Source: AP-15 sp963796155
GTDB taxonomy: Bacteria > Pseudomonadota > Alphaproteobacteria > ATCC43930 > CGMCC-115725
NCBI GenBank assembly: GCA_963796155.1
Contig: CAWCKT010000016.1
Location: forward strand, 62,001 to 126,000
Direction of reading: 5' to 3'
DNA length: 64,000 nucleotides
In this document: in pieces, positions 58,391-64,000 of the stretch
Numbering within the stretch: the stretch's first letter is position 1
Layout: each line of letters opens with the position of its first letter
Position numbers and translations under genes: made by a program
The notes under the pieces: model-generated
Databases searched by the model: none
What the model was told of the DNA's origin: nothing
What the model saw: the letters and a program-made list of their open reading frames with translations, nothing else

Positions 58391-59131
58391 GTGCGCGAGA
58401 TTACCGCCACCGTCGACCCCGAGGAGATCAACCGCTGCGCGACGCAAGTCGAGGGCTGGTGGGATCCCGAAGGAAGTTTCCGGGCACTGCACCGCATCAA
58501 TCCAACCCGGCTCGGCTTTATCCGTCAAAATCTGCTGGCGCATTTCCATTGCGATCGCTCCTCGCTGCGGCCGTTCGAGGGGCTCGCTCTGCTCGACATC
58601 GGCTGCGGCGGCGGCCTTATCGCCGAACCGATGGCACGCCTCGGCTTCATCGTGACCGGTCTCGATGTCGATCCTGGCGCGATTGACGCTGCGCGGACGC
58701 ATGCCGAAGCGACGGGTCTGGCGATTGATTATCGAATTGCCGCCCCCGAATCGATCGCCGAGGACGGCGAGCGCTTCGACGCCGTGCTGGCGCTAGAGGT
58801 GATCGAGCACGTTGCGGATCCCGTCCATTTCTTCACATCCCTCGGCTCACTGGTCAGACCCGGAGGCGCCTTCATCGGCGCTACCCTCAACCGAACCCCC
58901 CGATCTCTTGCCCTGGCGATCGTCGGCGCCGAATACCTCTTCCGCTGGTTGCCCTATGGAACGCATGATTGGCGCAAGTTTGTGCGTCCCTCGGAATTCG
59001 TCCTGGGATTGCGCCGCAATGGCCTCGCTGCAACGCAACTCGCCGGCGTCGTCTACGATCCGCGGCAAGGGGGATGGTCGCTTTCGCCCGACCTCCGGGT
59101 CAACTACATGGTCGCCGCCGTGCGGCGGTGA
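58391..59131 (+). CDS. ubiG: Ubiquinone biosynthesis O-methyltransferase
   Basis: 246 residues from a GTG at 58391 with AAGGA upstream; the open frame extends back to 58217 but would then overlap the lysC start, and 246 residues fit the family. Motifs: TVDPEEINRCATQVEGWWDPEGSF (part), FHRINPTRLGF-type RALHRINPTRLGFIRQ, SAM motif I LLDIGCGGGLIAEPMARLG, VLALEVIEHVADPVHF and RTPRSLALAIVGAEYLFRWLP (part). It methylates both hydroxyl positions in ubiquinone synthesis. The gene is divergent from lysC. Confidence 0.94.
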   Translation: MREITATVDPEEINRCATQVEGWWDPEGSFRALHRINPTRLGFIRQNLLAHFHCDRSSLRPFEGLALLDIGCGGGLIAEPMARLGFIVTGLDVDPGAIDAARTHAEATGLAIDYRIAAPESIAEDGERFDAVLALEVIEHVADPVHFFTSLGSLVRPGGAFIGATLNRTPRSLALAIVGAEYLFRWLPYGTHDWRKFVRPSEFVLGLRRNGLAATQLAGVVYDPRQGGWSLSPDLRVNYMVAAVRR

Positions 59132-59200
59132 GCCTCCGTCTCGAGTGGCCTATGACGGGCGAGCTGGATTGGCGTTCGGCGTCCGGCGGGAGCTGGTCGT

Positions 59201-59611
59201 TCAACTGTCGGTGGGCGGAATCCACGGGATGCGACCAAAGCTGATCCCCTCGTCGGCGAGCTCGCGCAATTCGTCTTCACTCGCCTCTCCATAGATGCTG
59301 TGCGCATCTATCTCACCGTAATGAATGCGGCGAGCCTCTTCCGCAAAGCGGTTGCCGACGTAATCACAATTGGTCTCGATCTGCCGGCGCAGCTCGACCA
59401 ACGCTGCCCGCATCTGCGCGGGAGACATCGGCGGCTTGAATTCCCGGGAGCGGCCGAGACGAGGCGCCATCACTGCCTTTTCGACCGAGGTGTCGTTGCA
59501 CTCGGGGCAAGCGACCTCACCGGCCTTCCGCTGCGTCTCGAACCCCTCCCCGTCACGAAACCACCCCTCGAACTCGTGGCCGCGAGTGCAACGCAGCGTG
59601 AACAGGATCAT
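59201..59611 (-). CDS. DUF1178 family protein
   Basis: 136 residues. The N-terminus MILFTLRCTRGHEFEGWFRDG and ACPECNDTSVEKAVMAPRLG place one CxxC in ACPEC and one cysteine in LRC, a probable small zinc ribbon. The C-terminal NRFAEEARRIHYGEIDAHSIYGEAS is the most conserved family block. The function is unknown. In related genomes this gene lies between the nitrilase-like gene and ubiG, as here apart from the inserted Uma2 gene. Confidence 0.9.
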   Translation of the reverse strand: MILFTLRCTRGHEFEGWFRDGEGFETQRKAGEVACPECNDTSVEKAVMAPRLGRSREFKPPMSPAQMRAALVELRRQIETNCDYVGNRFAEEARRIHYGEIDAHSIYGEASEDELRELADEGISFGRIPWIPPTDS

Positions 59612-59675
59612 CGAGACGACCTCCTTGACCAGCCTTTTACACCCGCAAAGATGGCGTCCACAATTCCTCGCGACA

Positions 59676-59819
59676 ATGCCTGAAACGCTGTACGCGGTCG
59701 ACCGCGACGTCTCGGCGCTTCTGAGGCTCGCCGGACGACGCTGCGAGGTCCGGCGGCTCGATCTCGAAACTGGCGCGCCGTGGCCGCTCGGTCAGGGCCG
59801 ATGGATTACTGATCTATGA
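59676..59819 (+). CDS. Short open frame of 47 residues, unknown
   Basis: ATG 59676 to TGA 59819 encodes a small protein containing YAVDRDVSALLRLAGRRCEVR. No ribosome site, signal or known motif is evident. It may be chance in GC-rich DNA or a gene fragment that arrived with the Uma2 gene. The surrounding 59612-59893 contains nothing else I can support. Confidence 0.25.
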   Translation: MPETLYAVDRDVSALLRLAGRRCEVRRLDLETGAPWPLGQGRWITDL

Positions 59820-59893
59820 CACCTTCGCGCTCGGGGCGGTTGCCCGAACCGGTCCGTTTGGACAGCGGTCTGTCGAAAGAGTAATCTCTCGCC

Positions 59894-60487
59894 ATGTCGA
59901 ACATCGCCGAAAAGCTGATGTCGTTGGACGAGTTCCTCGCCTGGGAGCGTGACGAACCCAAACGGTACGAGTACGCGGGCGGCGTCGTCACGATGATGAC
60001 GGGCGGGTCGCTCGACCACTCTACAATCGCGTCGAATTTGTGGACCATGCTGCGCGATCAGCTTCGCGGGGGCACCGGTCGAGCATTTCGGGGCGATACG
60101 AAGGTAATAGCTAACAACTCTCTACGTTATCCTGACTTGTCGGTTACCTGTACCCCAGTACGTGGTAACGACGATGTTGTTCTCGACCCGATACTCGTCG
60201 TCGAAGTGGTCTCGCCGAGCACGGAGCGCGAGGATCGGGGTCGCAAGAAATTCGACTACTTTGCGACGCCGTCGATCCGGCAATACGCGATCGTCGAGCA
60301 GGACGCGCGGCGGATCGATCTCTACACCCGAACGGACACGAGCTGGACCGACGAAATCATCGAGGGCAACTCCGTCCTGAAGCTCTCGTCGATCGGCGTC
60401 GAGGTGAGCCTCGACACGATCTACCAGGACACCGAGCTCGATGCTACTCAGCCGCGAGAGGGCGGGCGACAAGCTCCGGCGGGGTGA
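59894..60487 (+). CDS. Uma2-family (DUF820) putative endonuclease
   Basis: 197 residues. Family pattern: MSLDEFLAWERDEPKRYEYAGG, GSLDHSTIASNLWTMLRDQL, the first catalytic aspartate in LRYPDLSVTC, ILVVEVVSPSTEREDRGRKK with the E and distal lysine, then PSIRQYAIVEQDARRIDLY. It has the PD-(D/E)XK restriction-endonuclease-like fold; biological role unknown. It interrupts the conserved comF-grxC-nitrilase-DUF1178-ubiG order and is on the opposite strand to its neighbours. Its last 44 bases overlap the 3' end of the nitrilase-like gene. It probably arrived by insertion. Confidence 0.9.
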   Translation: MSNIAEKLMSLDEFLAWERDEPKRYEYAGGVVTMMTGGSLDHSTIASNLWTMLRDQLRGGTGRAFRGDTKVIANNSLRYPDLSVTCTPVRGNDDVVLDPILVVEVVSPSTEREDRGRKKFDYFATPSIRQYAIVEQDARRIDLYTRTDTSWTDEIIEGNSVLKLSSIGVEVSLDTIYQDTELDATQPREGGRQAPAG

Positions 60488-61319
60488 ACCGCCGATCGTG
60501 CTGCAGCGACGGCACCATGCGGCGCACTTCGGCAATTCGCGCCGCCTCGATGCGCGCGCTGATGATGCCGACGCCTTCGCCGGCGTCGGCGAGCACCTCG
60601 CCCCAGGGATCGACGATCAGCGAATGGCCATAGCTGCGCCGCCCGGCGGTGTGCTCACCCCATTGCGCCGGCGCAAAAACGAAACAGCCGTTCTCGATCG
60701 CCCGGGCGCGCAGCAGCGCATGCCAATGGGCGCTGCCGGTCGGCACGGTGAAGACTGACGGGATCGTCAGAAAGTCAGCGCCGGCCTGCGCCAGTGCGCG
60801 GTAGAGTTGCGGAAAGCGCAGGTCGTAGCAAACGCTCATGCCGAGCCGGCCCCACGGCGTCTCGACGACGACGGTACCGTCGCCGGGCCGATAGGCGTTA
60901 CTCTCGCGATAGCTTTCGCCATCCGGCAGGTCGATATCGAACATGTGGATCTTGTCGTAGCGCGCGACGATCGCACCACCCGCATCGACCAGAAAGGACC
61001 GGTTGGCGAGCCGCGTCTCACCAGGATCGGCGCCAGGTTCGCCGGCCGGATCGATCACCAGCGAGCCGATCAGCAGCCACGCCTGGGTCTCCCGGGCAAC
61101 GTCGCGCATACCGGCGAGGAAGGGATCTTCCGCCTCGCGGCGTGCCTTCTCGCGCCGACGCCTGCCGCTCTCGATAAAATTCGACGCCTCGGGCGTCATG
61201 ATGAAGTCGGCGCCGGCGTCGCGCGCCCGGCGGATCAGATCGGAGAGCACGCGCAGATTGGGCTCGGGGTCGGGGCCGGCGGTGAATTGGAGGCAGGCGG
61301 CCGTAAAGCTCGTGCTCAT
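60444..61319 (-). CDS. Carbon-nitrogen hydrolase (nitrilase superfamily, Nit1-like)
   Basis: 291 residues. The catalytic triad is complete: E44 in IMTPEASNFI, K123 in ARYDKIHMFDIDLPDG and C164 in LGMSVCYDLRFPQLYRAL. The DLPDGESYRESN segment and the CYDLRFP motif are typical of Nit1/Nit2-type enzymes, such as deaminated-glutathione amidase or omega-amidase. It hydrolyses the amide of a small metabolite. It overlaps grxC by four bases (ATGA), which is consistent with a glutathione-related role. Confidence 0.93.
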   Translation of the reverse strand: MSTSFTAACLQFTAGPDPEPNLRVLSDLIRRARDAGADFIMTPEASNFIESGRRRREKARREAEDPFLAGMRDVARETQAWLLIGSLVIDPAGEPGADPGETRLANRSFLVDAGGAIVARYDKIHMFDIDLPDGESYRESNAYRPGDGTVVVETPWGRLGMSVCYDLRFPQLYRALAQAGADFLTIPSVFTVPTGSAHWHALLRARAIENGCFVFAPAQWGEHTAGRRSYGHSLIVDPWGEVLADAGEGVGIISARIEAARIAEVRRMVPSLQHDRRFTPPELVARPLAAE

Positions 61320-61579
61320 TTCGCCACTCCCAGCCTACCGTCGAGCTCGCCCGCACGGTCGAGTGCGGCGAGATCGTCGGAACCGCCGATATGCTCGCCG
61401 TCGATGAAGATCTGCGGAACCGAAGTGCGGCCGCCGGCGCGCCGGACCATCTCGCCGCGCCGCGCCGGCTCCTTGATGATGTCGATCTCGGTAAAGGCGA
61501 CGCCTTTGCGCTCCAGCAGTGCGCGAGCGCGCACGCAGTAAGGGCAAAACGGCGTCGTATACATTTCGACTTCAGCCAT
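61316..61579 (-). CDS. grxC: Glutaredoxin (GrxC type)
   Basis: 87 residues from ATG 61579, the standard start (MAEVEMYTTPFCPYCVRAR); eleven codons upstream are probably not used. The redox motif is C12-P-Y-C15. TSVPQIFIDGEHIGGSDDLAAL carries the cis-proline and glutathione-binding residues. It reduces disulfides with glutathione. It is part of a conserved group: comF, grxC, nitrilase-like, DUF1178. Confidence 0.96.
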   Translation of the reverse strand: MAEVEMYTTPFCPYCVRARALLERKGVAFTEIDIIKEPARRGEMVRRAGGRTSVPQIFIDGEHIGGSDDLAALDRAGELDGRLGVAK

Positions 61580-61612
61580 CGCCGTCGATGCTCCGAGATG
61601 CCACGGCTGCAA

Positions 61613-62380
61613 TCATGCCCCCGTTCGTAACGCTCGCGCCAGGGTCAGCACGCCGACCGACACGGCTCCTGCACGCTTCAGCACGCGGGCGCATTCCTCG
61701 ACCGTGGCCCCCGTTGTCATGACATCGTCGACGATCACGACGCGCTTTCCGGCGACGCTGCGGCGCGGCCGCATCGCGAAGGCGCCGCGGACGTTGCGCT
61801 CGCGCGCCACTGGTCCGAGATGACCTTGTGAAGGGGTTCGCCGCCGGCGAACCAGCCAATCCGCCGCGACATCGGGTCCGCCGGCGGCGCGGACCGCCTG
61901 GGCGAGCAGTGCGGCTTGGTTGTAACGGCGCTGGAAGAGCCGGGTCCAGTGCAGCGGCACCGGCACAAGGAGATCGGCGCCGGCCAGGACCTCGCGGCCG
62001 GCACGATGCATCCACTGCCCGAATGCAGCCGCGAGATGCGTGTGGTCGCCATGTTTGAGCCCGAGGACGAGGCGGCGGCTGCTCTTGTCGTAACGCAGCA
62101 CCGCGCGCGCCTGATCCCAACTCCCTCGCCCGAGCGCGCAGGCTGCGCAAAGCGCATCTTCGCCCATCGGATGGGGAAAGGGCAGACCGCAGAGCACGCA
62201 CCACGGCGGCGCGAAAAAGGTGATCCCGCTCCAGCACCGACCGCACAGCGCATTCGGCTCCTCGACGATCTCTCCGCAGGAAAGGCAGCGCGGCGGCAAC
62301 ACGCCGTCAACGACGGCCCGGCCAATTCGTCGCAATCGGTCGGCCGTCCTGGTGGCAAAAGTTGCCGATGCCTGCATCAC
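61613..62380 (-). CDS. comF: ComF-family phosphoribosyltransferase-like protein
   Basis: 255 residues. The N-terminal zinc ribbons have cysteine pairs C32/C35, C46/C49, C61/C64 and C78/C81 (PPRCLSCGE, LCGRCW, WCVLCG, CAAC). The C-terminal PRT domain has LLVPVPLHWTRLFQRRYNQA and the PRPP loop RVVIVDDVMTTGATVEE. ComF assists DNA uptake during transformation in several bacteria; in alphaproteobacteria the role is mostly unproved. First gene of the grxC cluster, 33 bases upstream of it. Confidence 0.93.
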   Translation of the reverse strand: MMQASATFATRTADRLRRIGRAVVDGVLPPRCLSCGEIVEEPNALCGRCWSGITFFAPPWCVLCGLPFPHPMGEDALCAACALGRGSWDQARAVLRYDKSSRRLVLGLKHGDHTHLAAAFGQWMHRAGREVLAGADLLVPVPLHWTRLFQRRYNQAALLAQAVRAAGGPDVAADWLVRRRRTPSQGHLGPVARERNVRGAFAMRPRRSVAGKRVVIVDDVMTTGATVEECARVLKRAGAVSVGVLTLARALRTGA

Positions 62381-62408
62381 GACACATCATCAGGCCGCGA
62401 CCGCGGCG

Positions 62409-62757
62409 TCAACCCGCCGCACAGGGTTGCCGGGCTCGACGGGATGGATGCCGTCGACACCTTCTACGCCAATACCCGCAACAACGATCGCGCCATCGTG
62501 GATTATGACGCTCGATCAACTCCCGTTTCCACGCACGGCGCCACTTCTTGATGCGCTGTTCGCGGAGGATGGCATCGGTCATAGTCTCGTGCACTCGACA
62601 AACACTGACCTACTCGCTCCGTAATCCCGAACAAATCCGCCGACAGCAGTCGATCGATGTTCCCAAGCATGCCGAGCAATATCGCTTGTGACACCGACAT
62701 AAAGCGTGCCATTGCGCTTGCTGGCGAGGATGTAGATGCGGGGACCTTCTCGCTCAT
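62409..62757 (-). pseudogene. GIY-YIG nuclease family gene, frameshifted and without start
   Basis: Two minus-strand frames together make a typical small GIY-YIG (UvrC/YhbQ-like) protein. The first has PRIYILASKRNGTLYVGVTSD, with the GIY-like IYI and YVG parts, and ARHAWEHRSTAVGGF. It stops after about 60 codons. The second continues HETMTDAILREQRIKKWRRAW and ELIERHNPRWRDR. The shift lies near 62595-62610 and needs one inserted base to repair. The first frame has no ATG, GTG or TTG after the preceding stop. The ends are approximate. It is adjacent to a palindromic repeat at 62.8 kb. Confidence 0.8.
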
Positions 62758-62796
62758 GCTCGATCGGCCGCCCCCGTGTTCATGCCAGCGGCAGGC

Positions 62797-62827
62797 TCTG
62801 GGTCCCCGCTTTCGCGGGGACGACGGA
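62797..62827. repeat. REP-like hairpin beside the GIY-YIG remnant
   Basis: A perfect stem GTCCCCGC-TTTC-GCGGGGAC at 62802-62821 lies inside TCTGGGTCCCC...GACGACGGAG. This is a very common proteobacterial palindrome; when translated it gives VPAFAGTT-like peptides. It is a different family from the ones at 10, 14.8 and 19 kb. Confidence 0.8.
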
Positions 62828-62952
62828 GATCATTCTGCATCTGAGGAGGCCATGCCTAGGTGCCGCGAGCGAGATGGATCGTCTCGTCGTCCTTTCCTCG
62901 CCGGCGGCGCCTTTCGCGTCGCCGACGACCATTCCGCAACGAGGACCGTACA

Positions 62953-63417
62953 ATGAGCCGCCCGCCACTTCCTCCCTTCAACGTCGAGACTGCCGCGCAA
63001 AAGGTGCGAATGGCCGAAGACGCGTGGAATACCCGGGATCCGGCTCGCGTTGCGCTCGCCTACACGACCGACAGCCGCTGGCGTAATCGCTCGGAATTTC
63101 TGGAGGGCCGCGCCGCCATCGAGGCGTTCCTGACGCGCAAGTGGCACCGCGAGCTCGACTACCGCCTGATCAAGGAAGTGTGGACCTTCCACGAGAACCG
63201 CATCGCGGTGCGCTTCGCCTACGAATGGCATGATGACAGCGGCAATTGGTTCCGCAGCTACGGCAACGAGAACTGGGAATTCGATGAGCAGGGGCTGATG
63301 CGCCTGCGCATCGCCAGCATCAACGACCTCCCGATCAAGGAGAGCGAGCGCAAGTATCACTGGCCGCTCGGCCGCCGTCCCGACGATCACCCATCGTTGA
63401 GCGATCTCGGGTTGTAG
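62953..63417 (+). CDS. DUF1348 / SnoaL-like (NTF2-fold) protein
   Basis: 154 residues from ATG 62953. Family blocks: ETAAQKVRMAEDAWNTRDPAR, YTTDSRWRNRSEFLEGRAAIE, FLTRKWHRELDYRLIKEVWTF, RFAYEWHDDSGNWFRSYGNE and LRIASINDLPIKESERKYHW (each near the residue limit). The fold is an NTF2-like cone; most members have no assigned activity. The stop codon lies inside the stem of the terminator that follows. Confidence 0.88.
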   Translation: MSRPPLPPFNVETAAQKVRMAEDAWNTRDPARVALAYTTDSRWRNRSEFLEGRAAIEAFLTRKWHRELDYRLIKEVWTFHENRIAVRFAYEWHDDSGNWFRSYGNENWEFDEQGLMRLRIASINDLPIKESERKYHWPLGRRPDDHPSLSDLGL

Positions 63418-63447
63418 CGGGCGGCCCCGCTGTTTTTGCTGTTTTTA
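63416..63447 (+). terminator. Intrinsic terminator after the DUF1348 gene
   Basis: Stem AGCGGG-CGGC-CCCGCT (63416-63431) is followed by GTTTTTGCTGTTTTT. The stem begins within the TAG stop codon of the gene. Confidence 0.7.
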
Positions 63448-63618
63448 CAGGAAATTATCAGCAGCGATTAACTTTTTCTCCGCAGAAATCCTGGCCTTCT
63501 GGCGGCTATCGCAAAAAAGAACAGCGGGCTCGATCCGATTCTGCGGTGATTTGGGTGCGGCTCGTTCTCCGGTCATCGAATACCGGCCTCTCGGCGCGAG
63601 ATCATTGATTTGTGAATA

Positions 63619-63665
63619 TCAGCATAAATGACACAATTTGTCAAGGGATAATGCTGAATTCAGCA
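63619..63665. promoter_or_regulatory. Nested inverted repeats upstream of the partial gene
   Basis: Three symmetric elements occur within 47 bases: TCAGCAT (63619-63625) facing ATGCTGA (63651-63657); TGACA-CAATT-TGTCA (63629-63643) almost concentric with it; and a perfect 14-bp palindrome TGCTGAATTCAGCA (63652-63665). The region 63448-63774 is AT-rich compared with the rest and holds no gene. Regulator-binding sites for the gene at 63775 are the likeliest explanation. Confidence 0.45.
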
Positions 63666-63774
63666 ATCCTCTGATAGCCTGAGCGAGTTTGGAGGATCGC
63701 TTGACCTAGAGGGGCGATCTCTGCAAATCGTTATATCCCGATGGAAATTACGCTGCACTCGACGGGTCGTCGCC

Positions 63775-64000
63775 ATGCCCCATCCCAATTCGTCCGATCG
63801 GTTCTCGAACGGCTCGTTGCTGAGCCGGCCTCAGTCTTTCGCCCAAATGTTCGATGCCTTGCTCGGCGAAGGCTTGACGTCGCAGCAACTCGGCGAGCGA
63901 AACATCTCGGGACGGGCAGAGGAATGCACTGGCGCGCCGCCGGGACGCCGAAAGATCTGGGATTTCGCCACGCACCTCCATTGTTCGATCATCGGGACCT
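63775..64000 (+). CDS. Partial gene of unknown function, cut by the window edge
   Basis: ATG 63775 opens a frame that stays open to 64000 (75 codons). The first 55 residues are polar and low in similarity to anything I know. The end KIWDFATHLHCSIIGT contains a conserved-looking tryptophan and cysteine; I associate a similar IWD...LHCSIIGTCL motif, from memory only, with an uncharacterised alphaproteobacterial family. A minus-strand frame over the same region is the probable shadow. Function unknown. Confidence 0.5.
   Translation, partial: MPHPNSSDRFSNGSLLSRPQSFAQMFDALLGEGLTSQQLGERNISGRAEECTGAPPGRRKIWDFATHLHCSIIGT

Noticed and set aside
63748..63981. A 77-codon minus-strand frame at the right edge
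   Set aside because: It is the mirror of a + strand frame that ends in a more protein-like sequence; the + strand was preferred, though not with certainty.

Overview
The window is a high-GC chromosomal segment from an alphaproteobacterium. I infer Rhodospirillales or a close relative from gene content and order: yqeY-dnaG-rpoD divergent from carA-carB-greA; comF-grxC-nitrilase-DUF1178-ubiG beside lysC and ptsP; trxB followed by a LysR regulator; a Kdo hydroxylase and an ELM1-family protein. There is no rRNA operon, CRISPR array, transposase or prophage. One tRNA with a CAU anticodon is present.

Layout. 1-3.8 kb: methionine branch on the minus strand (ArsR-methyltransferase regulator, metF, metH running off the left edge). 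3.9-6.2 kb: envelope lipid transport (mlaA-like lipoprotein and two tandem mlaC-like genes), converging on ettA. 8-13.2 kb: TetR regulator and an RND efflux pair. 13.2-15.3 kb: accessory patch with a DUF5681 gene, an HU-like protein with a basic tail, and a DUF559 nuclease gene embedded in palindromic repeats. 15.2-18.7 kb: a large cyclase-ATPase-TPR gene broken by five frameshifts. 19-28.8 kb: housekeeping block (tRNA, rpoD, dnaG, yqeY, carAB, greA). 29-34.4 kb: envelope cluster (Kdo hydroxylase, ELM1-like protein, a protein with two fused PAP2 phosphatase domains, and a 646-residue protein I do not recognise). 34.5-36.4 kb: trxB and LysR. 36.5-36.7 kb: a chain of perfect stem-loops ending in an intrinsic terminator, probably a small RNA.

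36.8-49 kb is accessory metabolism: amidohydrolase, VOC, PsiE, RidA, a double retropepsin-like protein, a CBS-BON protein, an alpha/beta hydrolase, a glutamine-synthetase-like/N-formylglutamate-amidohydrolase-like pair with a truncated isochorismatase gene, an acyl-CoA dehydrogenase and a sugar-type ABC transporter. 49-50 kb holds a broken Flp pilin gene in an otherwise empty stretch. 50-62.4 kb returns to housekeeping: a GT87-type membrane protein, ispG, a RodZ-like gene, ptsP, a nitronate monooxygenase, lysC, ubiG, DUF1178, nitrilase-like, grxC and comF, with a Uma2 nuclease gene inserted in the last group. 62.4-64 kb: GIY-YIG nuclease remnant, palindromic repeat, DUF1348 gene, a nested-palindrome region and a gene cut by the right edge.

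The most notable points are small endonuclease genes (DUF559, GIY-YIG) physically joined to REP-like palindromes, the envelope cluster with a double PAP2 fusion and an unknown partner, and the structured RNA at 36.5 kb. Several single-base frameshifts (metH, cyclase, pilin, GIY-YIG) could be real decay or assembly errors; reads would decide. All family calls come from reading the translated sequence, with no database search.
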